From NCBI GenBank assembly GCA_030266015.1, contig JAJDHD010000023.1, positions 1-37,523 of the forward strand: DNA of 37,523 nt, given 5' to 3'. The translations under genes were made by a program, and so were the position numbers. The DNA is from Christensenellaceae bacterium OttesenSCG-928-K19. Its GTDB lineage: Bacteria > Bacillota > Clostridia > Christensenellales > Christensenellaceae. A model generated the notes under the pieces. That model worked only from the letters and a program-made list of their open reading frames with translations. It ran no database searches and was not told where the DNA came from. Numbering within the stretch: the stretch's first letter is position 1; the number at the start of each line of letters is the position of its first letter. Shown in pieces: positions 6,111 to 14,539 of the stretch.

Positions 6111-6575
6111 ATGGATTTAGGAATGTGTTTGGCATTAGCTGGTGTAGGTATCGCGGTGGGTCTTTCCGGCGCGGGTTCTTCTATCGGCGTAGGTTTGGCA
6201 GGCCAGGCGAGTGCCGGCGTTTTGACGGCTGACCCCAGCAAATTCGGCAGGCTGCTCGTTATGCAGATTCTTCCGGGAACGCAGGGTCTTTACGGATTGA
6301 TCGTGGGCATTATGGTATTGATGAATGTTGGCGTGCTGGGTGCCGGCTCTGCTCCTGATGTAGCGACGGGCGCGGCTTATCTTTCGGGTTGCATACCGAT
6401 GGCGATTGGCGGTCTTCTTTCTGCGATTCACCAGGGCAAAGTTTGTGCGGCAGGCGTAAACATTATTGCAAAGCGTCCGGAAGAAAGCTCAAAAGCAATC
6501 GTATCGGCTTCGCTGGTTGAGCTTTATGCATTGCTTTCCTTTATCGTATCTTTCCTTATCGTCATCAATATCTGA
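6111..6575 (+). CDS. ntpK: V-type ATPase K subunit (proteolipid rotor ring)
   Basis: A 154-residue, four-helix (duplicated hairpin) proteolipid that forms the rotating ring. The first hairpin has LPGTQGLYG at residues 54-62, with Thr57 and Gln58; the second has Gln108 and Glu137 in ASLVELYALL. These match the residues that coordinate Na+ in the E. hirae K-ring (Thr64, Gln65, Gln110, Glu139), so Na+ rather than H+ is the likely coupling ion. Only the second hairpin carries the carboxylate, as in the 16-kDa type. A GAGAGGTG site precedes the ATG. It sits between subunits I and E, as expected. Confidence 0.97.
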   Translation: MDLGMCLALAGVGIAVGLSGAGSSIGVGLAGQASAGVLTADPSKFGRLLVMQILPGTQGLYGLIVGIMVLMNVGVLGAGSAPDVATGAAYLSGCIPMAIGGLLSAIHQGKVCAAGVNIIAKRPEESSKAIVSASLVELYALLSFIVSFLIVINI

Positions 6576-6599
6576 TCTGACCAATACTAGGAGGAAATT

Positions 6600-7188
6600 A
6601 TGAGCGGTTTGGAAAAAATTGCGGCCGAGATTAAACAGGAGGCGCAGCAAAAAGCTGACGACATCCTGGCCCAGGCAAAGGCAAAAGTGAAAACGATTGC
6701 AGATGCCGCCGCGGCAGAGCAGGCAAAATACAAAGAGCAATATGCAGAGCGGACTCAAAAGGAAACGCAGCAGATTGCCGAGCGTTTTGCGTCTGACAAC
6801 AGGCAGCAGCGCAAGCAGGCACTTTTGAAAACGCGCAGCCAGGTGATAGAAGGCGTGATAGGCGAGGCGAAGCAAAAAATTGAAGCCCTGCCGGATAATG
6901 AATATGTTGACCTTATGCAGGCGATTTGTGTACGTAACGCGCAGGCGGGCGAGGGCAAGCTTTATTTTGCCAAGGCCGATATGGGCCGGATGCCGGACGG
7001 GTTTGCGGATAAGTGCAACGCGGAGATCAAAAACGGCTCTGTAGTGGTTGCGGGCACTGTAGATACCATCAAGAACGGTTTTTTTGATCGTCTATGGCAA
7101 AATCGAGCAAAACTGTTCTATCGATAGTATTTTCGACGCGCAAAAGAACCAGATTTGGGATACAGCCAACGAATGCCTGGCAGAATAA
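6600..7188 (+). CDS. ntpE: V-type ATPase subunit E, apparent +1 frameshift
   Basis: The N-terminal part (residues 1 to about 160) is a charged coiled coil followed by the E-subunit head. As written the frame closes at 7127 after 175 residues with an unlike-family tail. If one T is removed from the run of seven T at 7079-7085, the frame continues as NGFLIVYGKIEQNCSIDSIF then DAQKNQIWDTANECLAE and stops at 7186-7188, giving 195 residues, the normal length and the conserved C-terminus (xxGGxxxxYGxIExNCxxD) of the family. So the sequence shows either a real frameshift mutation, slippage in a homopolymer, or a base-calling error. GGAGG precedes the ATG. Subunit E is the second half of the peripheral stalk, pairing with the product of the first gene. 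Confidence 0.9.
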
Positions 7189-7207
7189 GCCTGGAGGAGT
7201 GATTTTT

Positions 7208-8194
7208 TTGAAAGATACGGATTTTACATATTCCGTTGCGTATATGCGCACAATGGAAAATGGTATGCTGGGGCAGGGTGATATAGACACGTTGCTCACT
7301 CTTTCCAACGTGGGCGATGCGACCAAATACCTGATGGACAGGAATTATGGCAGCGGGGATAAATTTGACGTGGAAGGCAAAAAAGAAATCGATAGCCTGC
7401 TAAAGTCTGAATTGGAAAAGGCGTGGAGCGAAGTGCGCGCGGTGTGCCCCAAGGGCGCGCCTATAGACGTGCTTTTATACCAAAACGATTTCCAGAACCT
7501 GAAAACGATATTGAAAGCGGTTTTTGAAAATACGGCGTGGGAGCAGCTGATGTTGTATCCCAGTATTGTGGAGCCGGAAGTGATCCATCAGGCAGTGTCG
7601 GAAAACAAGTATGACGATATGCCGTCGCTGCTGAGAAAACCCGCGGAAGAAGCCTATGAGGCCCTTGCAAAGCTGGGCGATGGGCAAAAGGCGGAGATTA
7701 TATTGGACAAAGCCTGCTTTAAAGCAATGGAAAGCATTGCAAACAAAGAGAAAAACCAGTTCTTGCAGGCGTGGGTAGATCTTTGGGCGGTGCTGGCCAA
7801 CATGAAAACGATGATACGGTCGGCGCACGCGGGAAAAGACAGGGCGTTTATAGAAAACGCTATATTGCCCATGAAGCAAATGGACACCGAGCCAATGGTA
7901 GAAGCAGCGGCACAGGGTATTTCCGCTGTATATGACTGGATGGGGTCCAATGGTTATCAGGAGGCGGCGGAAGCGGCACAAAGGTCAATCAGCGAGTTTG
8001 AAAAATGGTCAGACAATCGGTTGATGGAGTTTATTCAATCCGTAAAAAACAATACGTTTGGGTTTGAGCCTTTGCTTGCGTTCCTGTTTGGCAAAAAAGC
8101 GGAAATACAATCCGTGCGCATTGTGCTTTATGGGCTTTTGAACCACATTCCGAAAGAAACAATAAAAGAAAGGCTGCGTGATATGTATGTATAG
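7208..8194 (+). CDS. ntpC: V-type ATPase subunit C (d-type, rotor cap)
   Basis: The product of about 328 residues matches the funnel-shaped subunit C/d that links the central shaft to the K-ring: an all-helical protein beginning KDTDFTYSVAYMRTMENGML (compare the Y(A/S)VAxxRxxE start of the family) and ending with the repeat-like helices LLNHIPKETIKERLRDMYV. A longer open frame starting at 7094 reaches into the subunit E gene, but its first 38 residues are the out-of-frame end of E. The TTG at 7208, with GGAGG ten bases upstream, is the better start; a GTG at 7199 is too close to that site. The last codons overlap the start of subunit F. Confidence 0.93.
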   Translation: MKDTDFTYSVAYMRTMENGMLGQGDIDTLLTLSNVGDATKYLMDRNYGSGDKFDVEGKKEIDSLLKSELEKAWSEVRAVCPKGAPIDVLLYQNDFQNLKTILKAVFENTAWEQLMLYPSIVEPEVIHQAVSENKYDDMPSLLRKPAEEAYEALAKLGDGQKAEIILDKACFKAMESIANKEKNQFLQAWVDLWAVLANMKTMIRSAHAGKDRAFIENAILPMKQMDTEPMVEAAAQGISAVYDWMGSNGYQEAAEAAQRSISEFEKWSDNRLMEFIQSVKNNTFGFEPLLAFLFGKKAEIQSVRIVLYGLLNHIPKETIKERLRDMYV

Positions 8195-8510
8195 GATCGG
8201 TGTGATTGGCGATTATGACAGTATCTGCGGTTTTTCGGCGCTCGGCATGGATATTTTTCCGGTGGACGATACAGAGCAGGCGCGCAAAAAGCTCAGGGAG
8301 CTTGATAACGACGAATATGGCATCGTTTATATTACCGAGCCGTTGATTGAAAATATGCCGGATGAATACGAACGCTTCAAGATAAAGACCGTTCCGGCGG
8401 TAATCCCCATTCCGTCCACAACCGGGTCTGGCGGGTTTGCGCTCACCACGATCAGGAATTATGTGAAGCAGGCGGTTGGTTCGGATATTATCTTTGGCGA
8501 TGGGAAATAA
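8187..8510 (+). CDS. ntpG: V-type ATPase subunit F
   Basis: A 107-residue protein beginning MYRIGVIGDYDSICGFSALG, the classic opening of subunit F of A/V-ATPases (NtpG in E. hirae naming), a Rossmann-like central-shaft protein that associates with subunit D. The ATG at 8187 overlaps the last codons of subunit C, implying translational coupling; a GTG at 8178 in frame would add three residues but disrupts the family N-terminus. The C-terminal segment IRNYVKQAVGSDII is the helix that inserts between the catalytic subunits. Followed 27 bases later by subunit A. Confidence 0.93.
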   Translation: MYRIGVIGDYDSICGFSALGMDIFPVDDTEQARKKLRELDNDEYGIVYITEPLIENMPDEYERFKIKTVPAVIPIPSTTGSGGFALTTIRNYVKQAVGSDIIFGDGK

Positions 8511-8537
8511 TTTGGAGTAACAGATGGGAGAACGAAT

Positions 8538-10313
8538 ATGAGTAAGAGTGCAGGGTACATTAAAAAAGTTTCCGGCCCTTTGGTAATCGCAACCGGCATG
8601 AGAGACGCCGATATGTTCGATGTGGTGCGCGTGAGCAAGGAAGGCCTTGTGGGCGAGATCATAGAGATGCATGAGGATGAAGCGTCTGTGCAGGTATATG
8701 AGGAAACATCCGGGCTGGGGCCTGGAGAAGAGGTTGTCAGCACGGGCAACCCGCTTAGCGTGGAGCTTGGGCCTGGGCTCATTGGCAGCATATACGACGG
8801 TATTCAAAGACCGCTCGACCTGATCAAAAAAATGACGGGCACCAACCTGCAGCGAGGCGTTGACGTACCTGCGCTCAACCGTGATAAAAAATGGAAGTTT
8901 GAGCCGGAAATGAAGGCGGGCGACCAGATTGTAGCGGGCGATATTTTGGGCACGGTGCAGGAGTCTGATGTTGTTGTACACAAGGTGATGGTGCCGCCCG
9001 GCACAGAAGGAGAGCTTGTAGAGCTTAATGGCGGCGAGTTCACTGTGCTGGAGGCCATTGGCAAAGTGAAAAAGCAGGATGGCAGCGAGCAAGAGCTTAC
9101 CATGCTGCAACGCTGGCCGGTGCGCCGTGGTAGGCCATATAAAAAGAAATTGCCGCCCACAGAGCCGCTCATCACAGGGCAGCGTGTGGTAGATACATTG
9201 TTCCCCATTGCAATGGGTGGTGTGGCAGCCGTTCCCGGGCCGTTTGGCAGCGGGAAAACAGTGGTGCAGCATCAGTTTGCAAAGTGGATGAACGCGGAAA
9301 TTATCGTGTATATTGGTTGCGGCGAGCGTGGCAATGAGATGACGGACGTGCTGAATGAGTTCCCGGAAATCAAAGACCCCAAAACGGGCAAGACCTTGAT
9401 GGAACGGACAGTTCTTATCGCAAACACATCGGACATGCCTGTGGCGGCGCGTGAAGCGTCTGTTTACACGGGTGTAACGATTGCAGAGTATTTCAGGGAT
9501 ATGGGCTACAGCGTGGCGCTGCTGGCAGACTCCACATCGCGTTGGGCAGAGGCGCTCCGCGAGATGTCCGGACGTTTGGAAGAGATGCCCGGTGAGGAAG
9601 GCTATCCCGCATACCTCGGTTCCCGGCTGGCAAGCTTTTATGAGCGCGCGGGCGTTGTGGATACGCTGGGCAGCGACGAACGTAAGGGCACGCTTTCCAT
9701 CATTGGTGCTGTGTCGCCTCCCGGTGGTGATATTTCCGAGCCTGTGTCACAGGCTACGTTGCGTATTGTAAAAGTGTTCTGGGGCCTTGATTCCGGCCTT
9801 GCCTACCGCAGGCATTTCCCGGCAATCAACTGGCTTACCAGTTATTCGCTGTACCTAGACACGCTGGAAGACTGGCTAAACAATAACGTGTCCAAGGACT
9901 GGAGCCAGCTTAGGCAGCGCGTGATGCGCCTGTTGCAGGAAGAGGCCGAGCTGGACGAAATCGTGAAGCTGGTTGGCGTAGACGCGCTTTCCGTTTCAGA
10001 TCGGTTGAAGCTGGAGGTGGCGCGCTCTATTCGTGAGGACTACCTGCATCAAGACGCGTTCCACGAGGTGGACACCTATGCTTCGCTTACAAAGCAGCAT
10101 ACCATGCTTCGCCTAATCCTTGCCTTCTATGACCTTGGCGTAAAAGCGCTGGAGAGGGGAGCCAATATAGACAAGCTTTCAGCCCTTCCGGTGCGTGAGC
10201 GTATTGGTCGTATCAAGTATGTGGAAGAAGCGGATGTCGCAAAGGAATCCGAAAGCATTTATGATGAGATGGAAACAGAAATGGCTCAATTGAAAACTGA
10301 GGAGGATGTATAA
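8538..10313 (+). CDS. ntpA: V-type ATPase catalytic subunit A
   Basis: A 591-residue catalytic subunit. The Walker A loop GPFGSGKT is at residues 234-241, the extra A-type non-homologous region lies before it (about 115-190), and the family string [20 protein letters not shown] is present after the Walker B strand. It hydrolyses ATP in the hexameric A3B3 head, driving rotation of the D/F shaft. The length is typical. GGGAGAACGAAT precedes the ATG. Its stop codon abuts the ATG of subunit B with no gap, so equal synthesis of the two head subunits by coupling is likely. Confidence 0.98.
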   Translation: MSKSAGYIKKVSGPLVIATGMRDADMFDVVRVSKEGLVGEIIEMHEDEASVQVYEETSGLGPGEEVVSTGNPLSVELGPGLIGSIYDGIQRPLDLIKKMTGTNLQRGVDVPALNRDKKWKFEPEMKAGDQIVAGDILGTVQESDVVVHKVMVPPGTEGELVELNGGEFTVLEAIGKVKKQDGSEQELTMLQRWPVRRGRPYKKKLPPTEPLITGQRVVDTLFPIAMGGVAAVPGPFGSGKTVVQHQFAKWMNAEIIVYIGCGERGNEMTDVLNEFPEIKDPKTGKTLMERTVLIANTSDMPVAAREASVYTGVTIAEYFRDMGYSVALLADSTSRWAEALREMSGRLEEMPGEEGYPAYLGSRLASFYERAGVVDTLGSDERKGTLSIIGAVSPPGGDISEPVSQATLRIVKVFWGLDSGLAYRRHFPAINWLTSYSLYLDTLEDWLNNNVSKDWSQLRQRVMRLLQEEAELDEIVKLVGVDALSVSDRLKLEVARSIREDYLHQDAFHEVDTYASLTKQHTMLRLILAFYDLGVKALERGANIDKLSALPVRERIGRIKYVEEADVAKESESIYDEMETEMAQLKTEEDV

Positions 10314-11690
10314 ATGCCTAGAGAATATCGTACGATACAAGAGGTCGCAGGGCCGCTGGTCCTCGTGACAGATGTTCAGGATGTGGCATATGACGAGCTC
10401 GGTGAAATTGAGCTTGCGAACGGCGAAATCCGCCGTTGCCGCGTGCTTGAGATAGATGGTTCCAACGCGTTGGTGCAGCTTTTTGAAAACAGCGCGGGTA
10501 TCAACCTGGAAAACAGCAAAGTGCGCTTCCTTGGCCATGGCATAGAGCTTGGCGTGTCCGAGGACATGCTGGGGCGCGTGTTTGATGGCATGGGGCATCC
10601 TATTGACGGCGGCGTGGATATCATTCCGGAAAAACGGATGGATATTAACGGCCTGCCCATGAACCCCACGGCGCGTGTATACCCAGAGGAGTTTATCCAG
10701 ACGGGTGTTTCCGCAATCGACGGCCTGAACACGCTGGTGCGTGGCCAAAAGCTTCCCATTTTCTCTGGAAGCGGCCTGCCGCACAGCAACCTTGCCGCGC
10801 AGATCGCGAGGCAGGCAAAAGTGCTGAACTCCGACGAGAATTTCGCCGTTGTGTTTGCGGCGCTCGGTATTACGTTTGAGGAATCCAACTTCTTTATTGA
10901 AGATTTCACACGCACGGGTGCCATGGAGCGCACGGTGCTTTTCATCAATTTGGCAAATGACCCTGCTATTGAGCGTATTTCTACACCGCGTATGGCACTT
11001 ACCGCAGCCGAGTACCTTGCGTTTGAAAAAGAAATGCATGTGCTTGTTATATTGACGGACATCACAAACTATGCGGACGCGCTCCGCGAAGTATCCGCTG
11101 CCCGCAAGGAAGTGCCCGGTCGCCGTGGTTATCCCGGTTACCTGTATACAGACCTTGCCACAATGTATGAACGCGCGGGCCGGTTGGAAGGGCACAACGG
11201 CAGTATCACCATGATGCCCATATTGACAATGCCGGAGGATGACAAAACACATCCCATTCCCGACCTTACCGGGTATATTACAGAGGGGCAGATTATCCTC
11301 TCCCGAGAGCTGTACAGAAAGAATATACAGCCGCCCATCGACGTGCTTCCCTCCCTGTCCCGTTTGAAGGACAAGGGTATTGGCGAAGGCAAGACGCGCG
11401 CCGACCACGCGAACACGATGAACCAGTTGTTCTCGGCATATGCGCGTGGTAAGGAAGCGAAAGAGCTGATGGTTATTCTGGGCGAGGACGCGCTCACCGA
11501 TATCGATAAGCTGTACGCGAAGTTTGCGGATGAGTTTGAAACACGGTATGTGTCGCAGGGCTATGCGACAAACCGTACGATTACAGAAACGCTGGATCTT
11601 GGCTGGGAGCTTCTCAGGATATTGCCGCGGTCCGAGCTGAAACGTATTAAGAGCGAATTCCTCGACGAATATTACGACAAAAAGGATTGA
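10314..11690 (+). CDS. ntpB: V-type ATPase non-catalytic subunit B
   Basis: A 458-residue head subunit alternating with A. It has the V-type B features: no canonical Walker A, but GSGLPHSN in its place at about residues 150-157, the string [20 protein letters not shown], and the arginine-finger region near [19 protein letters not shown]. The start immediately follows the stop of subunit A, with GAGGATGT serving as ribosome binding site inside the end of A. The length is typical. Subunit D follows 11 bases later. Confidence 0.98.
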   Translation: MPREYRTIQEVAGPLVLVTDVQDVAYDELGEIELANGEIRRCRVLEIDGSNALVQLFENSAGINLENSKVRFLGHGIELGVSEDMLGRVFDGMGHPIDGGVDIIPEKRMDINGLPMNPTARVYPEEFIQTGVSAIDGLNTLVRGQKLPIFSGSGLPHSNLAAQIARQAKVLNSDENFAVVFAALGITFEESNFFIEDFTRTGAMERTVLFINLANDPAIERISTPRMALTAAEYLAFEKEMHVLVILTDITNYADALREVSAARKEVPGRRGYPGYLYTDLATMYERAGRLEGHNGSITMMPILTMPEDDKTHPIPDLTGYITEGQIILSRELYRKNIQPPIDVLPSLSRLKDKGIGEGKTRADHANTMNQLFSAYARGKEAKELMVILGEDALTDIDKLYAKFADEFETRYVSQGYATNRTITETLDLGWELLRILPRSELKRIKSEFLDEYYDKKD

Positions 11691-11701
11691 GGTGAGGTTC
11701 T

Positions 11702-12358
11702 TTGGCACAGATGCGGGTAAACCCGACGCGCATGGAGCTCACAAGGCTCAAAAAAGCGCTTCAGGTTGCAAGAAAAGGGCATAAGCTTTTAAAAGACAAG
11801 CGTGACGAGCTGATGCGCCAGTTCCTCGAAATTGTGCGTGAGGCGAAGACGCTGCGCGAAACTGTGGAAGAGCGGCTGGCAGAGGCAAACAGGAGCTTTA
11901 CTGTGGCCAATTCCGTTATGCAAAGTGAAGTATTGACGTCTGCGCTTATGATGCCAAAACAAGATGTGGAGCTTAAAATCGGCAAGAAGAACATCATGAG
12001 CGTGAATGTACCGAAATATGAGATATCCTACAAAACAAAGAATAAGGATGATATCTATTCCTATGGATATGCATTCACCAGCGGCGACCTTGACGACGCG
12101 ATTTCCATTTTGTATGATGTGCTGCCCGATCAATTACGGTTGGCCGAGCTGGAAAAATCCATACAGCTTATTGCGTCCGAGATAGAAAAAACACGCAGGC
12201 GCGTGAACGCGTTGGAGCATGTCATGATTCCGGATTATGTGGATACCATCCAATACATCACGATGAAGCTGGATGAGAACGAGAGAAGTAATTTGTCCAG
12301 GCTGATGAAGGTAAAAGACATGATGCTGGAAGAAAAACGGCAAAAAGACAAAGCATGA
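11702..12358 (+). CDS. ntpD: V-type ATPase subunit D (central shaft)
   Basis: A 218-residue coiled-coil shaft protein: two long helices (residues about 1-60 and 125-200) flank a short beta segment, with the family signature RVNPTRMELTRLKKALQVA at the N-terminus and RRVNALEHVMIPDYVDTIQY near the C-terminus. TTG at 11702 is preferred, with AGGTGAGG six bases upstream; ATG at 11711 is in frame and would shorten it by three residues. Last gene of the operon; a strong terminator starts right after the stop. Confidence 0.96.
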   Translation: MAQMRVNPTRMELTRLKKALQVARKGHKLLKDKRDELMRQFLEIVREAKTLRETVEERLAEANRSFTVANSVMQSEVLTSALMMPKQDVELKIGKKNIMSVNVPKYEISYKTKNKDDIYSYGYAFTSGDLDDAISILYDVLPDQLRLAELEKSIQLIASEIEKTRRRVNALEHVMIPDYVDTIQYITMKLDENERSNLSRLMKVKDMMLEEKRQKDKA

Positions 12359-12388
12359 AAAAAAGCCTTGCAAGCGCAAGGCTTTTTT
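12358..12388. terminator. Bidirectional terminator, V-ATPase operon / comFB-like gene
   Basis: GCCTTGC (12365-12371), loop AAGC, GCAAGGC (12376-12382), flanked by seven A and six T. It serves both the plus-strand operon and the convergent gene at 12398-12697. Confidence 0.95.
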
Positions 12389-12397
12389 AATATTCTT

Positions 12398-12697
12398 TTA
12401 TTTTACGCTTTCCTCCAGCGGGTGGCGTGGCTTTTTGCCCACCAGCTCTACAGCGCTAGTAAGCGCTACGGTGATCTCCGCCAGCATTTGTGTTGTTGTG
12501 GTTTGCAGCCGGCTATATACATCGCCGCTGGTAGATACAACATATTTGGGCGGAAGCTTGTTTAGTGCCAGGGCAAGGACGTCTGCACGGCACATGTCGC
12601 ATTTGCAGATGTCGTATTGCGCCATAAAAATATCCAGCTTGGCTTCCACTATCTCTTCCATAATGTTTGCAACGAGCAATTTGTTAGCTTCCAGCAT
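12398..12697 (-). CDS. comFB: ComFB-like late competence protein
   Basis: A 99-residue protein matching the ComFB family: the cysteine cluster CKCDMC (Cys31, Cys33, Cys36) followed by RADVLALALNKLPPKYVVS, the family's most conserved stretch. In Bacillus the gene sits in the comF operon; the role is not well defined, and cyanobacterial relatives have been linked to nucleotide second-messenger binding. AAAGGCAGTGG lies just upstream of the ATG. Here it lies directly downstream of an EAL-HDOD gene on the same strand with a 40-base gap, so co-transcription with a cyclic-di-GMP-related protein is likely, which may hint at a signalling rather than competence role. Confidence 0.88.
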   Translation of the reverse strand: MLEANKLLVANIMEEIVEAKLDIFMAQYDICKCDMCRADVLALALNKLPPKYVVSTSGDVYSRLQTTTTQMLAEITVALTSAVELVGKKPRHPLEESVK

Positions 12698-12737
12698 AAC
12701 CTACCACTGCCTTTCTTTTTGCGTCGGTTGTTAAAAA

Positions 12738-13952
12738 TCAGGCCATCAACCCACTCCAGATGTTATTCACAGAATCCAGGCATTCGAAATACTTTTCTGT
12801 AATCACATCGGTGGGCATACCCAGTTCCTCTGCACACTCGTTAATTTCCGGCCAATCGCCACGCTCATAGGCAAGCACCATCTTATACAACGTGCCGCAA
12901 CGGCCCTCCTGCGTCAGCAGGGCAATTTTGATATCGTCGGAAATAGAGAGCTGGGCAAGCGCATCCTCCATAGGAACGCCCAAGATATAATCCATGGTGG
13001 AGAACATACCAAGCAGGTATGCTTCTGATTTCACAATGGGCATGTCCTTTGCATAGTCATATAGTTCGCTGCAGAACTGGCCGCGCATAAAGGACATTTT
13101 GATAAATTCCTCCGGCGCGTTCTCGTCACTGCGGAAACTCAAAAGGTAAATCCATTGCCGAAGCTGGTTTACGCCCAAAACAACCATGGCCTGATGGACG
13201 GATTGTATCTTGTTACGGAACCCGAAGAAAGCTGAGTTAACAAGCTTTAACAGGGAGTAAGTAAGCGTTACGTCACGCGAGAGCAGCTCTTCGATTTGGT
13301 CAAGATCAGGATCCTTGGCTGTGACGGCCGCCATAAGCTGGAAGAAGTTGCTCTGCAGATGGTCGGGGTTTGTCACTTTTTCGGGCACCATGGTGCCGAT
13401 ATACTGCCCCTGCATATAATCAACATTTAGTTTTTTTGCATATTCGAAGGATTCTTTTTTATCTACATTAAAGCCGACAACTTTGATGCCAAACTCCGCA
13501 GCGATAGACGCGACGGATTCATTGGAAGAAGAAGGGATCTTCATATTCAGCTTTATAATGTCCACATCGTCGAGCATGGCGATATAACGCGGGCTAAACT
13601 GGAATTCCATCAACGCAATCCTGTAGCCTTTTTTCTTGTAGTCTTTAATCAGCTCCAACGCTTCCGTATTTAATAGCACCTCATAATCAAGCTGTATAAT
13701 TAAATGGTCGGATGGGAAGATGCTGGGGATATCCTTGTGGAGCAACGCTTCTGTGAAGGTAATAAAAATATTTTTATTTTCAAAGAAGTTGGTATCCGAC
13801 AGGCGAGGTAAAATACTCTCGATTGTGCTCGCGGCAATTGTGTCGTCAGACTCATTGGATATGACATCAGGATTCTCCCTGTATAAAATCTCATAGCCAA
13901 AGAGATTGTTCTCTCTGTCATGGATGGGTTGCTTTACAATATACGTCTGCAT
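12738..13952 (-). CDS. EAL-HDOD domain signalling protein
   Basis: A 404-residue protein with an N-terminal EAL-like domain (about 1-200; FGYEILYREN where active enzymes have ExLxR) and a C-terminal HDOD domain (about 205-390; LTYSLLKLVNSAFFGF and IQSVHQAMVVLG are typical). The architecture matches YuxH-type proteins, in which the EAL part has usually lost phosphodiesterase activity and may act as a sensor or scaffold. Several catalytic EAL positions look replaced (e.g. IALMEFQF in place of the DDFGTG loop), supporting an inactive domain. AAAGGAT lies eight bases before the ATG. It diverges from the HD-GYP gene and precedes comFB. Confidence 0.9.
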   Translation of the reverse strand: MQTYIVKQPIHDRENNLFGYEILYRENPDVISNESDDTIAASTIESILPRLSDTNFFENKNIFITFTEALLHKDIPSIFPSDHLIIQLDYEVLLNTEALELIKDYKKKGYRIALMEFQFSPRYIAMLDDVDIIKLNMKIPSSSNESVASIAAEFGIKVVGFNVDKKESFEYAKKLNVDYMQGQYIGTMVPEKVTNPDHLQSNFFQLMAAVTAKDPDLDQIEELLSRDVTLTYSLLKLVNSAFFGFRNKIQSVHQAMVVLGVNQLRQWIYLLSFRSDENAPEEFIKMSFMRGQFCSELYDYAKDMPIVKSEAYLLGMFSTMDYILGVPMEDALAQLSISDDIKIALLTQEGRCGTLYKMVLAYERGDWPEINECAEELGMPTDVITEKYFECLDSVNNIWSGLMA

Positions 13953-13985
13953 TGTGCTATCCTTTCTTCAGAAACATAGTGAACA

Positions 13986-14070
13986 AATTCCGGCATACTA
14001 ACAGAGGCTGCCGGGAAAGCCGTGAAGTATGATGCTGGAAATAATTCCGCAATACTAATTCCCCAATACT
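13986..14070. repeat. Three copies of an AATTCC-n3/4-ATACT motif
   Basis: AATTCCGGCATACT (13986-13999), AATTCCGCAATACT (14043-14056) and AATTCCCCAATACT (14057-14070). The last two are directly adjacent, and all lie in the leader of the EAL-HDOD gene, just downstream of its -10. They could be an operator. Confidence 0.6.
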
Positions 14071-14099
14071 ATTATAAGAGAAAACATACAAAAAGTAAA
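14071..14099 (-). promoter_or_regulatory. Promoter of the EAL-HDOD gene
   Basis: On the minus strand TTTACT, 17 bases, TATAAT (plus 14071-14076), about 120 bases upstream of the start. The rest of the 470-base divergent gap (to 14423) shows no convincing gene; an 84-codon frame at 14140-14394 lacks a ribosome binding site. Confidence 0.55.
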
Positions 14100-14423
14100 A
14101 GGAATTTCTGAAACAAGCCAAATTTTTTGTCCAAAACCTGTGTTTTATTGGATTGTGGCGGTCAAAGGCACAAAAAACGCTGGAAAATTCAATGGATGTT
14201 TACATTTATGGGGCGGCCAAATGGTAAAATATTTTGTAGAATTCCCGATATTGTACAGAAGGAAAAATCCGGTGTGGCTTGCTTTTGAGCAAATGGTACT
14301 GTTTTTTCCAAAGAAAGAATATTCTCTAAGTGGGGAGTTGCCCGCAATTTTTTCGTTTGCAAGCATTGACGTGCGGGAAAATAACGAAAACTGAGGGAAA
14401 ATGCTGTTTTAACAGTGAAAAAG

Positions 14424-14452
14424 TTGATTATTTTATAAAAAGAGAATATACT
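14424..14452 (+). promoter_or_regulatory. Promoter of the HD-GYP gene
   Basis: TTGATT (14424-14429), 17 bases, TATACT (14447-14452), about 90 bases before the start codon. A small palindrome CTGTTTTAACAG lies just upstream. Confidence 0.6.
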
Positions 14453-14539
14453 GTAATATTATAGTAGCCCGGCGTGTTCTGGGGGCGAACGCGATAGAAA
14501 GAAGAAATGGGTTTACCAGCCCGTGTGGGAGTGCCAGCA

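Noticed and set aside
7094-7207. Upstream extension of the subunit C frame
   Set aside because: This is the end of subunit E read in the wrong frame after the T-run shift; the family N-terminus begins at 7208.
8031-9272. Long minus-strand frame of 413 codons opposite V-ATPase subunits C, F and A
   Set aside because: It is the shadow of strongly coding plus-strand genes; composition is rich in His, Arg and Cys, with no ribosome site or recognised motif.
10179-11708. Minus-strand frame of 509 codons opposite subunits A and B
   Set aside because: Antisense shadow of subunit B with the same His/Arg/Cys-rich composition.
14140-14394. 84-codon plus-strand frame in the divergent gap
   Set aside because: GTG start without ribosome site, no motif, and the opposite strand is equally open.
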